Assembly: GCF_042685105.1 (NCBI RefSeq)
Contig: NZ_JBHUMO010000056.1
Location: 82,745 to 146,744 of the forward strand
Length of the DNA: 64,000 nt
Direction: 5' to 3'
Source: Enterococcus_G camelliae
Lineage (GTDB): Bacteria; Bacillota; Bacilli; Lactobacillales; Enterococcaceae
Shown here in pieces: positions 43,221 through 53,135 of this stretch (positions are counted from its first letter, which is position 1; every line of letters begins with the position of its first letter). The notes below the pieces were generated by a model. It searched no databases and was not told the DNA's origin. It worked only from the letters and a program-made list of their open reading frames with translations. Position numbers and translations under genes: made by a program.

Positions 43221-44651
43221 TTAACAATCAGGTAAGATATCACCTGGTATCGCACAGACATACGATCGACCTTTTAAGTTTCTAAGGTGTTCTTCTTTGC
43301 CTTTTTGAACACTTTCGGGGGACGTAAAGGCATCAATGGCGGTTAAGGCGATTGCCTTGCCAGCATTTAACAATCCTTTGTGGGCAATTGAAGATTTGCC
43401 GTTTGCTACCCATTGCCAACTATGAGGGGCACTCCCCATTGGTTCACAACCAATCCAAACTTGGGCAGTGGGGCAAATCCAGCTGACATCGCCAACATCG
43501 GTTGATCCAACACCGATACCTTCAAACGAAAGTGGAAGAATAAATTGACAAATGGGGGAAGCAGCCAATTCTTTAATTTCAGCTGCTGTTTTTTCTGAGT
43601 AGACATCCATCAAGTCGTGATAGATTTTTTGTTTCACGGAATCGTCGATTGTTTCATAGTAGGCTTGTTCATAAGCCAATTCTTCTGCAGAGTAATCGAA
43701 CAAATCAATCAGTGACAAATTTTCATGCATTTGTTTTGTCCAAAATTTACTTGGCATGTATTCGTAACAGGCAGAATCAAGCACCACTTCCATCGTCGTT
43801 CCCGTCATCAGTGCAGCGCCTTCCGCAATTTTCGTTACTCGTTCAAAGATTTCTGCCGCTTGTTCCATCTTTGGTGCCCGAACGTAATAAAAAAGTGAAG
43901 AGCTTGCTTGCACCACGTTAGGAGAAGTACCACCAACATCCGTAAAAGCGTAATGGATTCGCGCTTCGTCAATAATGTGTTCACGTAAAAACTGGACGCC
44001 AATATTCATTAATTCGGCAGCATCAAGGGCACTCCGACCCAAATCAGGAGCACCTGCCGCATGGGAAGAGACCCCTTTAAAATGATAATTCACGTGGTAA
44101 ACGGCCAAGCTCGAAGCACCCCATGCACCTGTTTGGTCAGAGGGATGCCAACTTAATGCCAAATCCAAATCATCAAATAAGCCAGCTCTGGCGAGGTACG
44201 ACTTGCCACAACCACCTTCTTCAGCAGGACAGCCAAATAGTTTTATGGTACCAGAAATACCTGTTTCTTTTAAAAATTCTTTGGCTCCCACCGCTCCTGC
44301 GACGGCGCCCATCCCCAATAAATTATGGCCACAGCCATGCCCATTTGCACCTTTAATCAGAGGTTCTTGTCGAGGTAGGTCTGCTACCTGACTTAAATTT
44401 GAGAGAGCATCGTATTCAGCCAGAACACCAATGACAGGTGATCCGCTTCCGTAGGTGGCTACATAAGCATTCCGCATGCCCCCAATGCCCTTTTCAATCG
44501 TAAAATCTTCCTTTTCTAACACTTGATAATGCTGTTGGACCGATTGATCAACCGCAAAGCGCAATTCTGGTGTTTCCCAAATGGCATCTGCCGCCTGAAA
44601 AAAGGTATCTTTCTTTTCATTTAATCGTTCAATCACGTTTTCTTTTTTCAA
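43221..44651 (-). CDS. M20-family amidohydrolase, AbgB-like
   Basis: A 476-residue zinc peptidase-like enzyme related to p-aminobenzoyl-glutamate hydrolase subunit B. Metal-binding blocks are GHGCGHNLLGMG and GCPAEEGGCGKSYLARAG, with the dimerisation-domain insert GVSSHAAGAPDLGRSALDAAELM. The C-terminal His pair region is APHSWQWVANGKSSIAHKG. It hydrolyses an amide of an aromatic or acyl amino acid; the exact substrate is unknown. A GTG at 44660 overlaps the AAAGGTGA ribosome site, so TTG 44651 is the likelier start. Divergent from the M20-Dpp operon. Confidence 0.88.
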   Translation of the reverse strand: MKKENVIERLNEKKDTFFQAADAIWETPELRFAVDQSVQQHYQVLEKEDFTIEKGIGGMRNAYVATYGSGSPVIGVLAEYDALSNLSQVADLPRQEPLIKGANGHGCGHNLLGMGAVAGAVGAKEFLKETGISGTIKLFGCPAEEGGCGKSYLARAGLFDDLDLALSWHPSDQTGAWGASSLAVYHVNYHFKGVSSHAAGAPDLGRSALDAAELMNIGVQFLREHIIDEARIHYAFTDVGGTSPNVVQASSSLFYYVRAPKMEQAAEIFERVTKIAEGAALMTGTTMEVVLDSACYEYMPSKFWTKQMHENLSLIDLFDYSAEELAYEQAYYETIDDSVKQKIYHDLMDVYSEKTAAEIKELAASPICQFILPLSFEGIGVGSTDVGDVSWICPTAQVWIGCEPMGSAPHSWQWVANGKSSIAHKGLLNAGKAIALTAIDAFTSPESVQKGKEEHLRNLKGRSYVCAIPGDILPDC

Positions 44652-44696
44652 AAAAATCACCTTTATTCTAATTTATTTTTAATTATTTTGTTAGAA

Positions 44697-44705
44697 ATTC
44701 TAGCA
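44697..44705 (-). promoter_or_regulatory. Extended -10 promoter of the AbgB-like gene
   Basis: Minus strand TG-c-TAGAAT (44705-44697), with a weak TTTACT -35 16 bp upstream, inside a very AT-rich 300-bp divergent intergenic region that holds no other gene. Confidence 0.5.
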
Positions 44706-44874
44706 TAATAAAGTTGAAAGTAAACTGAAAACAGAAAGAAATTTTCAATAAACTGTGAAAAAATAATAAAATAAATTATTATATCAAGGCTATCTAATAA
44801 TAAAAAATGAATAAGGGGTTTTTTCTTAGATAAATAAATAATGAAAATAATATGAGTAAACCACCAAAAAAACA

Positions 44875-44903
44875 TTGCTATTTTCTAATTATATTCTTAT
44901 AAT
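44875..44903 (+). promoter_or_regulatory. Promoter of the M20-dpp-amt/PII operon
   Basis: -35 TTGCTA (44875-44880), 17-bp spacer, perfect -10 TATAAT (44898-44903). Confidence 0.75.
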
Positions 44904-44908
44904 TTGAA

Positions 44909-44931
44909 TCACGTTAGGTTTTATGACGTGA
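44909..44931 (+). promoter_or_regulatory. Inverted repeat at the operon transcription start
   Basis: TCACGT and ACGTGA separated by 11 bp, immediately after the -10. It is either an operator or a small leader hairpin. Confidence 0.4.
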
Positions 44932-44958
44932 AAATGGTTAGTTTAAGGAGGATGTCTC

Positions 44959-46179
44959 ATGAGTTTAGCTGAAGATACAGTGGCTTCCCAATTTTTAGAA
45001 AAAGCAGTTGCCATTCTTCAAGAGAATAACGAATACACAATTGCGAATCGTCGACACTTACATGCATTTCCCGAGTTATCATTTCAAGAAGAGCAAACTA
45101 GGGCGTTTATTCAGGAGAAACTTTTGTCTTACGGGTATACGGATATTCAAACAGAAGTAGGTGGTGGTGGGATTTTGGCCACCTTAGATACTGGCAAGCC
45201 AGGACCGACAATCGCTCTTAGGGCAGACTTCGATGCCTTACCTATTCATGAAGAAACAGAGTTGCCATTTAAATCTAAGAATGATGGTGTGATGCATGCA
45301 TGTGGACATGATGTTCATACGGCAACCCTATTATCTGTTGCGCAAGCTGTCAGTGAACTAGACAGTTATTTAACAGGAAAACTAATTTTTATTTTTCAAC
45401 ATGCAGAGGAATTACCACCAGGAGGGGCCATTGCCATTATGGAATCTGGGGCACTTGATGAGGTAGATGCCATTTTTGGTTTACATATTCAAGGCGGAAC
45501 TGTCGATGCAGGCAAAGTTTATGTCCATCCAGGGTATATGATGGCTGCTGCAGACTCTTTTGAAATCCAAATACAAGGAAAAGGTGGACATGGATCGGCT
45601 CCTAACACCACGGTGGACGCAACAGTCGTAGCGGCTTACCTTATTCAAGAATTGCAGACGATTGTCAGTCGACGGAAAGATCCGATTAAATCAGGCGTTT
45701 TATCTGTTACGGCTTTTCATGCAGGAGAAGGTGCCGATAATATCATTGCTGATAAAGCTTTTCTGAAAGGAACTGTTCGGACGTTTGAAAAAGAGGTTCA
45801 GGAACAATTTAAGGCAGGAATTGTTGAAATCACCGAACATATCACTGCTGCTCATGGTGCAACAGCAACGGTTTCTTATAAGTGCGGCTATCCGTCTGTT
45901 TATAATTATCCCGAGGAAACGAACCTTGTTGAAAAGCTCTTTATTGAACAATTTGGCAAAGAAAATGTTGTGACCATTCAACCAACCATGGGTGGAGAAG
46001 ATTTTGCTTATTATTTGCAAAAAATACCGGGAACTTTTTTCAATGTACCAGCAGGTATTGCCGAACAAGAAGTAAATTATCCACACCATCACCCCAAATT
46101 TACCGCTGATGAAGCGAGTCTGTTGATTGGCGCAAAAGCATTTTTATCTATTATTCAACATTATTTAGTAAAAGAATAA
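44959..46179 (+). CDS. M20D amidohydrolase (N-acyl amino acid hydrolase type), first copy
   Basis: A 406-residue zinc amidohydrolase. RRHLHAFPELSFQEEQT opens the domain. Metal ligands Cys115 and His117 lie in HACGHDVHTA, the AEE segment in FIFQHAEELPPGG holds the catalytic base region, and GKGGHGSAPNTTVDA marks the lid domain; the last ligand is near NYPHHHPKF. The family includes hippurate hydrolase, IAA-amino acid hydrolase and N-acetyl-diaminopimelate deacetylase. First gene of the operon with AAGGAGG before ATG; a very similar copy follows. It probably releases amino acids from peptides or acyl amino acids imported by the Dpp system. Confidence 0.92.
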   Translation: MSLAEDTVASQFLEKAVAILQENNEYTIANRRHLHAFPELSFQEEQTRAFIQEKLLSYGYTDIQTEVGGGGILATLDTGKPGPTIALRADFDALPIHEETELPFKSKNDGVMHACGHDVHTATLLSVAQAVSELDSYLTGKLIFIFQHAEELPPGGAIAIMESGALDEVDAIFGLHIQGGTVDAGKVYVHPGYMMAAADSFEIQIQGKGGHGSAPNTTVDATVVAAYLIQELQTIVSRRKDPIKSGVLSVTAFHAGEGADNIIADKAFLKGTVRTFEKEVQEQFKAGIVEITEHITAAHGATATVSYKCGYPSVYNYPEETNLVEKLFIEQFGKENVVTIQPTMGGEDFAYYLQKIPGTFFNVPAGIAEQEVNYPHHHPKFTADEASLLIGAKAFLSIIQHYLVKE

Positions 46180-46203
46180 TCGCCAGAAAGGATAGGGTAA
46201 CAT

Positions 46204-47391
46204 ATGACGTTAGAAAAGTGGTTATCAGATTTAGAAGCTGGACAGGAAGAAGCCTTAGCAAATCGCCGCTACCTTCATCAACACCCAGAACTGTCTTATA
46301 AAGAAGAAAAAACAGCACAGTATATTATTGAACAATTGACTGCATATGGCATTACAGATATCCAACCAAACTTTGGTAATGGTTATGGTATTGTTGCAAA
46401 AATTCACGGTGAGCATCCGGGATTGACGATTGCCCTGCGAGCAGACTTTGATGCATTAGCGATTACAGAAGAAACGGATGTGCCGTTTATTTCACAAAAC
46501 AAAGGCGTGATGCATGCCTGCGGGCACGACGTTCACACAGCGGGCTTACTAAGTGTTGCTAAAGTACTTCAAAAAAATCGTAGCGATCTGCATGGCAATG
46601 TCGTGTTAATTCACCAAAATGCAGAAGAAATTCAACCTGGTGGTGCCAAGTTCATGGTTGAAGCGGGTGCCTTAGAAGGTGTCGATTATGTGTTTGGTAT
46701 TCATGTATCTTCTTTATTACCTAAAGGAATGATTGCCTATTCGGCTCCCTATGGCTCAGCAAATTCAGATACGTTCAAAATTAAGATTCAAGGAAAAGGC
46801 GGTCATGCTGCTCATCCAAGTGAAACAGTAGATTCAGTGATTATCGCAAGTCAGATTATCACAAATTTGCAAACGCTAGTTAGTCGCAAAGTCGATCCCA
46901 TTGAAGCTGGAGTAGTAACATTTGCCAGTGTAAAAGCAGGTGGAGAAGCTTACAATATCATCGCCGACACAGCGGAAATAGTCGGCACAGTGCGAACATT
47001 AGATGCCAAAACAAAAGAAGTTTTGAAAAACGGAGTGGTTACTTTACCGAACGTCATTGCAAGCATTCAAGGAGGAACGGCGACGACTTTCTATCGGGAT
47101 GGTTATCCGGCAATTCAACAATCGGAACCAGAGTTAAAACAAGTTGTCGCGATAGTCAGTGAGTTATTTGGTGAAGAGCAAGTCGTTCAAATTCCCACCG
47201 GTATGGGGGGCGAAGATTTTTCCTATTATGTACAAGAAAAACCTGGTTGTTTCTTTTATGTAGGTGGGAACAATCCAGACATTGATGCAGTTTTTCCACA
47301 CCACCATCCAAAATTCAAATTGGACGAAAGTTGTTTACTTCAATCTGGGCAATCATTTTTGGCCATCGTCGCACACTATTTAACAAACTAA
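46204..47391 (+). CDS. M20D amidohydrolase, second copy
   Basis: A 395-residue paralogue of the preceding gene with the same motif order: RRYLHQHPELSYKEEKT, HACGHDVHTAGLL (Cys106, His108), QNAEEIQPGGA, GKGGHAAHPSETVDS, and FPHHHPKFKLDE. The two proteins align end to end, so they arose by tandem duplication and probably differ in side-chain preference. It starts 24 bp after the first copy with a weaker ribosome site (GATAGGG) and lies 37 bp before the permease gene. Confidence 0.92.
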   Translation: MTLEKWLSDLEAGQEEALANRRYLHQHPELSYKEEKTAQYIIEQLTAYGITDIQPNFGNGYGIVAKIHGEHPGLTIALRADFDALAITEETDVPFISQNKGVMHACGHDVHTAGLLSVAKVLQKNRSDLHGNVVLIHQNAEEIQPGGAKFMVEAGALEGVDYVFGIHVSSLLPKGMIAYSAPYGSANSDTFKIKIQGKGGHAAHPSETVDSVIIASQIITNLQTLVSRKVDPIEAGVVTFASVKAGGEAYNIIADTAEIVGTVRTLDAKTKEVLKNGVVTLPNVIASIQGGTATTFYRDGYPAIQQSEPELKQVVAIVSELFGEEQVVQIPTGMGGEDFSYYVQEKPGCFFYVGGNNPDIDAVFPHHHPKFKLDESCLLQSGQSFLAIVAHYLTN

Positions 47392-47428
47392 CGATGGACA
47401 ATCCTCAAAAAAGATTGGAGGAAAAAGA

Positions 47429-48376
47429 ATGGGAAAATATATCGTTAAACGAATCTTGATTACTATACCAGTTTTACTATTGGTGACAATCTTTTGTTTC
47501 GGGATTGTTAATTTAGCGCCAGGGGATCCGACCGATTTGTATATTTCTGAAAATGCAACGGCGCAACAAAAGGAACAAATGAGAGAAAATTTAGGTTTGA
47601 ATCAACCATTACCTGTGCAATATGTCAAATGGCTAGGAAATTTATTACAAGGAAATCTCGGTATTTCATTTTCTTCGCGGGTAGCCGTAACAGAAGTTTT
47701 ACCAAGTAAGATTCAGGCGACGCTGACGCTGATGCTGGCCACTTTAATAGTGTCTTACCTCTTGGCTATTCCTTTGGGGATTCTCTGTGCCAAAAAGCAA
47801 GGTGGCTGGCTGGATACATTAATTACCAGTTTTTCTTTTTTAGGTGTTTCCATTCCAAATTTCTTCTTTGGTCTAGGATTAATTTTTGTATTTGCTTTGC
47901 AACTTAAATGGTTACCAACGGGTGGGATGACTACCTTGGGGCAAGAAAGCAATACGCTCGATAGTTTGAAGCACTTGATTATGCCAACAATAGTGTTATC
48001 AGCGTTTTATTGTTCGAATATGATTCGATATGTACGAGCAAATATGATTGAAATCTTCTCAGAGAATTATATGCGAACAGCGAAAGCCAAAGGGTTAAAT
48101 CAACACTTAACATTATGGCGACATGGAGTGAAAAATTCGTTGGTTTCAATTATTACCGTTGCGAGTTCTGACATACCTAAAATGCTCGGTGGGGCAGTTG
48201 TAACGGAACAAATTTTTCAGTGGCCGGGCATTGGTCAATTAATGATTTCATCTATTAATTCACGTGATTATCCAGTCTTAATGGCAATTAATTTAGTTGC
48301 GGCGCTAGGAGTCATGCTTTGTAATTTGTTGGCAGACATTCTCTATGCGGTCGTTGATCCTAGAATTCGGTACTAA
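47429..48376 (+). CDS. Di/oligopeptide ABC transporter permease (DppB/OppB type)
   Basis: A 315-residue inner-membrane permease with six helices. The N-terminus is typical (KYIVKRILITIPVLLLVTIFCF), followed by the LAPGDPTDLY and LGLNQPLPVQYVKWLGNLLQGNLG blocks of OppB/DppB. The ATPase-docking EAA loop lies in MRTAKAKGLNQHLTLWRHGVKN. GGAGG lies 8 bp upstream. It forms the pore with the next permease; both are served by two ATPases and one lipoprotein in the same operon. Confidence 0.95.
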   Translation: MGKYIVKRILITIPVLLLVTIFCFGIVNLAPGDPTDLYISENATAQQKEQMRENLGLNQPLPVQYVKWLGNLLQGNLGISFSSRVAVTEVLPSKIQATLTLMLATLIVSYLLAIPLGILCAKKQGGWLDTLITSFSFLGVSIPNFFFGLGLIFVFALQLKWLPTGGMTTLGQESNTLDSLKHLIMPTIVLSAFYCSNMIRYVRANMIEIFSENYMRTAKAKGLNQHLTLWRHGVKNSLVSIITVASSDIPKMLGGAVVTEQIFQWPGIGQLMISSINSRDYPVLMAINLVAALGVMLCNLLADILYAVVDPRIRY

Positions 48377-48389
48377 AGGAGGTGTGCGA

Positions 48390-49322
48390 ATGGAAATGAC
48401 CAATATGTTCAAAACTGTTTCAAGAAAGAAACTTGAAGAATTGGAACATCTGAGCCAATTGCAAGGAACAGCTCAGAATGAAGATGGCTATCTAAAGACG
48501 TTGGTCAAACGGTTTTTCAGAGATAAGTTGGCTGTGGCTAGTTTGATTTTATTTATTCTTTTTATCGTGATTGCCGTGTTTGCTTCGGCGATTTCTCCCT
48601 ATGATCCAACCAAAACAGTCGGCTATTTTGAAGCAGCACCTTCCGCCAAAAATCTGCTAGGTACAGATGAAGTAGGGCGTGATGTACTGAGTCGCTTGAT
48701 TTATGGGACCCGCGTTTCATTGATTGTTGGTGTCCTTTCTGTGATTATTTATGCCGTTATCGGTACCACTTTAGGCTTATTGAGTGGGTTTTTAGGTGGT
48801 ATTTGGGATACAACCATCATGAGAATTACGGAAGTTTTCATGTCGTTTCCTTATTTCATGGTGATTTTGGTTATTGTCAGTTTGATTGGCCCAAGTATTT
48901 GGACCGTCACGTTTGTAATTGGGTTACTGGGATGGCCGATGATTTGTCGCTTAGTTCGTGGTGAAGTGATGAAATTAAAAAATGCGGACTACGTACAAGC
49001 AGCGATTGCTTCTGGTTACACCACGTTCCAGATTATGTTTAAACATATTTTTCCCAATATTCTGACATTAATTTTAGTCAATATGACGTTTGGGGTTGCG
49101 ACATCGATTATTACCGAAGCCTCGTTAAGCTTTCTAGGTGTAGGTGTGCAACCACCGACTTCTAGTTGGGGAAATATGATGTCCAACGCACAGTCATTAA
49201 ATGTGCTGCAAAATCAGTATTGGCGTTGGTTACCAGCAGGAATTATGGTGTTATTAACGGTATTGTCAATCAATTTTATCGGTGATGGACTGAGAAAAGC
49301 GATTGAGGGAGATATGAAATAG
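48390..49322 (+). CDS. Di/oligopeptide ABC transporter permease (DppC/OppC type)
   Basis: A 310-residue second permease. The N-terminal cytoplasmic part is followed by KRFFRDKLAVASLILFILF, the OppC_N segment, then SPYDPTKTVG and LLGTDEVGRDVLSRLIYGTR, a signature of DppC/OppC. The EAA loop is near YVQAAIASGYTTFQIMFKHIFP. The frame is open upstream, but AAAGGAGGTG 7 bp before ATG 48390 fixes the start. It pairs with the product of the preceding gene. Confidence 0.95.
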   Translation: MEMTNMFKTVSRKKLEELEHLSQLQGTAQNEDGYLKTLVKRFFRDKLAVASLILFILFIVIAVFASAISPYDPTKTVGYFEAAPSAKNLLGTDEVGRDVLSRLIYGTRVSLIVGVLSVIIYAVIGTTLGLLSGFLGGIWDTTIMRITEVFMSFPYFMVILVIVSLIGPSIWTVTFVIGLLGWPMICRLVRGEVMKLKNADYVQAAIASGYTTFQIMFKHIFPNILTLILVNMTFGVATSIITEASLSFLGVGVQPPTSSWGNMMSNAQSLNVLQNQYWRWLPAGIMVLLTVLSINFIGDGLRKAIEGDMK

Positions 49323-49342
49323 AAAAGAAAAGAGGGATTGAC

Positions 49343-50980
49343 ATGACAATCAAAACGAAAAAGAAAGCCATTTGGATGGGAATCATTACCTTGTTAAGTG
49401 TTACATTGTTAGCTGCCTGTGGGGGATCCAGTGATAGCTCAAGTGGATCAAGCACTGAGTCAAGTTCGGCCACCAAAAAAGATACTCTATACATTGGATT
49501 AACTAATGCACCCAGTGGTTTCAACCCAGCTAATTCGACAGATACGGCTGGTCAATGGATTTTGCGGATGTTGTACCCAACACTATTGGATCAACCAGAG
49601 TCTTTAACCTTTAAAGGGAATTTGGCTGATTCATTTGAAACAACGGACAACCAAACTTTTACAATCAAGCTTCGCAGTGGTGCGAAATGGTCAGATGATA
49701 AACCAATTACTGCGGAAGATGTCGCATATTCGTTGAATTTGATTGCCAATCCAGATGTTGAAACCTCTTTTGGGGTGAATATTTCTAGTCTGAAGGGGGT
49801 CAAAGATACTGGGAAATTGGATGATGGCACCACAGAAATCAGTGGGGTTAAAGTTGTGGATGATAGCACTTTAACCTTAACCACTAAAACACCCGTGGAT
49901 CCTAATTATTTGAAGGAAATGATTGGATTTAATATCTACATTGTACCAAAACACATCGTAGAAAAAGAAGATTTAAAAAATCTATCTAGTTCAACTTTTG
50001 CTACGGCCCCAACGGTATCAGGAAGTCTTTACAAATTTGTGAAGTACGAAAAGGATTCGTATGTTCAGTTAGAAGCCAATCCTTCTTACTATAAAGGAGA
50101 AGCAAAACTGAAGAATGTTTACTTGAAAATCGTGAACGGGACAAGTTTAGTAACTGAATTAGAATCTGGTGGCGTAGACATGGCTGCTGGTGGCGGAATT
50201 GGGGTTATTCCGGTTTCGGATATTGATACCTTGAAGAAAAATAGCAACTTGACGTTTAAGAGCTATCCTGGATTTGCGACTCAATTTATGTTCATTAATA
50301 ACGATGACTTTGATGCCAAAGTTCGGTTAGCGATGACGTATGCGATTGACCGTGAAGCGATAGTGAAACAATTGTTCCGTGGCAACGCGGAAGTTCTACC
50401 AACTTCGTATACCTCTGCAAGCAAGTACTATGACAAAGATTTGAAGGCTATACCACATGATGTAGCGAAAGCTAAAGCATTAATCAAAGAATCTGGCTTT
50501 GATACAAGCAAAGAAATTGAGTTGACGGTGCCAACTGGAAACAAAGCACGGGAACAATCAGCCAACTTGATTCAACAAAATCTAGAAGAAGCTGGTTTCA
50601 AAGTGAAACAAGTAAGTTTTGATTTTGTTACAGCCTTGGCTAATGTCCGAACAGGGAAATACCAACTAGGATTAATCGGTATTCCGTTGACTTCTGATCC
50701 AGACCAAACCTATCTTTGGTCAAAATCTGGAACAACTAATTTAAGCCGTGTGAACGATCCAAAACTGGAAGAATTGATTGCTCAAGGAAAAGCTTCGACA
50801 AATATGGATGACCGGAAAAAAATCTATGATGAAATTCAAGCGTACTGGCAAGAACAAGCCTACGCAGTTGGTCTTTACGCCGATTACCAATACAAAGTAC
50901 AAAGTAAAAACCTTGATGGCGGGATCAAAGAATTTTGGGTAGGTAGCTTATACGATATGCAAGATTGGACCAAAAAATAA
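49343..50980 (+). CDS. Peptide ABC transporter substrate-binding lipoprotein (DppA-like)
   Basis: A 545-residue lipoprotein that captures the substrate of this importer. Signal helix AIWMGIITLLSVTLLAAC with lipobox Cys, then a long Ser-rich linker. SBP_bac_5 landmarks are LADSFETTDNQTFTIKLRSG, KWSDDKPITAEDVAYSLNLI, VRLAMTYAIDREAIVKQLF and ADYQYKVQSKNLDGG. It resembles the dipeptide/nickel-type clade. Placed between permease and ATPase genes with AGAGGGA before ATG. Peptides or acyl-peptides matching the M20 enzymes are the inferred cargo. Confidence 0.93.
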   Translation: MTIKTKKKAIWMGIITLLSVTLLAACGGSSDSSSGSSTESSSATKKDTLYIGLTNAPSGFNPANSTDTAGQWILRMLYPTLLDQPESLTFKGNLADSFETTDNQTFTIKLRSGAKWSDDKPITAEDVAYSLNLIANPDVETSFGVNISSLKGVKDTGKLDDGTTEISGVKVVDDSTLTLTTKTPVDPNYLKEMIGFNIYIVPKHIVEKEDLKNLSSSTFATAPTVSGSLYKFVKYEKDSYVQLEANPSYYKGEAKLKNVYLKIVNGTSLVTELESGGVDMAAGGGIGVIPVSDIDTLKKNSNLTFKSYPGFATQFMFINNDDFDAKVRLAMTYAIDREAIVKQLFRGNAEVLPTSYTSASKYYDKDLKAIPHDVAKAKALIKESGFDTSKEIELTVPTGNKAREQSANLIQQNLEEAGFKVKQVSFDFVTALANVRTGKYQLGLIGIPLTSDPDQTYLWSKSGTTNLSRVNDPKLEELIAQGKASTNMDDRKKIYDEIQAYWQEQAYAVGLYADYQYKVQSKNLDGGIKEFWVGSLYDMQDWTKK

Positions 50981-51078
50981 TTAGAGAAGTGAAATAGTTC
51001 GTAAGAATGGGACCTGTTCGATTGAATGCGTGTCCCATTCTTCTTAAAAAGGATGCAACGAAAGAGAGGTTGATGTGC

Positions 51079-52140
51079 ATGGAAAACCAGAAAAAAATAC
51101 TTTCAGTCGAAGAGTTATCCGTATCGTTTCAGACTTCTGAAGGTGTCATCCATGCGGTTCGTGGGGTGACTTTTGACTTATATGAAGGAGAAACCTTAGC
51201 GCTAGTTGGAGAATCTGGATCTGGAAAAAGTGTATCAACCAAAGCGATTACACAGATTTTACCGCAACGGCATACAACAATCAAAAGTAACGGTATTCTA
51301 TTTGAAGGAGAGAATTTATTAGATCAGAAAGAAAGCCGAATGAACCAAATTCGAGGCAAAGAAATTGCGATGATTTTTCAAGATCCTATGACCTCGCTGA
51401 ACCCGGTGCTAACAGTTGGCTTACAAATTATGGAGCCATTGATTGTGCATCAAAATTATAAGAAAAAAGAAGCCAAAGAAAAAGCCATTGAATTAATGGA
51501 ACGCGTGGGGATTGTGAAAGCCAAAGAACGGTTTAAACAATACCCCCATCAGTTTTCCGGTGGTATGCGTCAGCGGGTTATGATTGCCATGGCATTGGCG
51601 TGTCATCCGAAAATTATGATTGCAGATGAGCCAACTACTGCCTTGGATGTAACGATTCAAGCACAAATTATTGAGTTGTTAAAAGAATTAAAAACGGAAT
51701 TTCAAATGTCTACCATCTTCATTACGCATGATTTAGGCGTGGTTGCCAATATCGCCGATCGTGTAGCTGTGATGTATGCAGGTAAAATCGTTGAAATTGG
51801 TACAGCAAATGAAATTTTTTATAATCCCAAACACCCGTACACTTGGGGGCTGCTAGCATCAATGCCGGATATGGAAACGGATGACCATGATTTGTATACC
51901 ATCCCAGGTTCTCCTCCTAACCTACTGCATGTGCCAAAAGGAGACCCATTTGCTTCACGGAATGAATTTGCTATGGAGATTGACTTAGTAGAAGAACCCC
52001 CGATGTTTCGGATTTCCGATACGCATTTTGCCAGTACCTGGTTATTGGATGACCGTGCACCAAAGATTGAACCACCGCAAGAAATTGTGGAACGACAAAA
52101 ATTATTTGCCCAACTTCAAGGAAACGAGGTCGTTCTATGA
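51079..52140 (+). CDS. Peptide ABC transporter ATPase (DppD/OppD type)
   Basis: A 353-residue ATPase: Walker A VGESGSGKSV, Q-loop MIFQDPMTSLNPVL, signature FSGGMRQRVMIAMALA, Walker B IADEPTTALDVTIQ, H-loop THDLGVVAN, and the C-terminal oligopeptide/dipeptide extension beginning near HPYTWGLLASMPD. ATG 51079 has the best spacing to AGAGG; ATG 51073 is possible. It ends in a 4-bp overlap with the DppF-type gene. The usual Cys-rich cluster of the OppD C-terminus is not obvious. Confidence 0.94.
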   Translation: MENQKKILSVEELSVSFQTSEGVIHAVRGVTFDLYEGETLALVGESGSGKSVSTKAITQILPQRHTTIKSNGILFEGENLLDQKESRMNQIRGKEIAMIFQDPMTSLNPVLTVGLQIMEPLIVHQNYKKKEAKEKAIELMERVGIVKAKERFKQYPHQFSGGMRQRVMIAMALACHPKIMIADEPTTALDVTIQAQIIELLKELKTEFQMSTIFITHDLGVVANIADRVAVMYAGKIVEIGTANEIFYNPKHPYTWGLLASMPDMETDDHDLYTIPGSPPNLLHVPKGDPFASRNEFAMEIDLVEEPPMFRISDTHFASTWLLDDRAPKIEPPQEIVERQKLFAQLQGNEVVL

Positions 52141-53111
52141 ACAAAAATCCGATTATTCAAATCAAAGGAGTTAAGAAAGTTTACAACCAAGGAAAAGCAA
52201 ATGAAGTTCGCGCAGTTGACGATATTACTTTCGATATTTATGAAGGAGAAACATTTGGCTTAGTAGGAGAATCTGGAAGTGGAAAATCAACCACTGGAAA
52301 GTTATTGATGAAACTAGAAGAGATAACGGATGGTCAAATTATTTTTTTAGGAGATAACATTCAAAATAAGAAAAATCGCAAAGATTTGTTGGCATTTCGA
52401 AAGAATATCCAAATGATTTTTCAAGATCCTTATGCTTCGCTGAATCCTCGACTAACAGTAAAAGAAATTATTGGTGGACCACTTGAAGTTCACCAGTTAG
52501 TTAAAAATAAAAAAGAGCGCGATGATAGAGTATATGAATTGTTAGATTTAGTAGGTTTGAATCGGAGTTTTGCCAATCGTTATCCTCGTGAATTTTCAGG
52601 AGGACAGTGTCAAAGGATTGGGATTGCTCGAGCTATTGCGCTTGAACCAAAGTGTATCATTGCGGACGAAGCCATCTCAGCTTTGGATGTGTCGATTCAA
52701 GCCCAAATTGTGAATTTGTTGCGGAGTTTGAAGAAAAAAGAAAACCTAACGTATTTGTTTATTGCCCACGATTTGTCTATGGTGAAATACATCAGCGATC
52801 GAATTGGTGTTATGAATCGAGGAAAACTGTTGGAATTGGCTACAGCCGATGATATTTATCACTATCCTTTGCACCAGTATACAGAATCATTACTTTCAGC
52901 TATTCCTGAGCCAGATCCCATTTCAGAAAAGACTAGGACAAGAATTGGGTACGATGAAACCAAGATTACGTATGACGAAAATGATCCTGCGGTTGGATTG
53001 TATGAAATCGTTCCCGGTCATTTCGTTTACTGCCACCAGCAAGAAATTGCAATGTATCAAGAGAAACATGAAACATTGAAGGCCAAACAAGAAACGGCGG
53101 TCTTTTCGTAG
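52137..53111 (+). CDS. Peptide ABC transporter ATPase (DppF/OppF type)
   Basis: A 324-residue second ATPase with Walker A VGESGSGKSTTGKLL, QMIFQDPYASLNPRLTV, signature FSGGQCQRIGIARAIAL (note QCQR in place of the common QRQR), Walker B IADEAISALDVSIQ with Ala-Ile replacing Pro-Thr, and IAHDLSMVKYI. The C-terminal part has HQYTESLLSAIPEPDP. It is co-translated with DppD by a 4-bp overlap and lies 24 bp before the Amt-PII gene, so all eight genes can share one transcript. Confidence 0.94.
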   Translation: MNKNPIIQIKGVKKVYNQGKANEVRAVDDITFDIYEGETFGLVGESGSGKSTTGKLLMKLEEITDGQIIFLGDNIQNKKNRKDLLAFRKNIQMIFQDPYASLNPRLTVKEIIGGPLEVHQLVKNKKERDDRVYELLDLVGLNRSFANRYPREFSGGQCQRIGIARAIALEPKCIIADEAISALDVSIQAQIVNLLRSLKKKENLTYLFIAHDLSMVKYISDRIGVMNRGKLLELATADDIYHYPLHQYTESLLSAIPEPDPISEKTRTRIGYDETKITYDENDPAVGLYEIVPGHFVYCHQQEIAMYQEKHETLKAKQETAVFS

Positions 53112-53135
53112 TGAGTGGAGAGAAGGAGTGATTGA

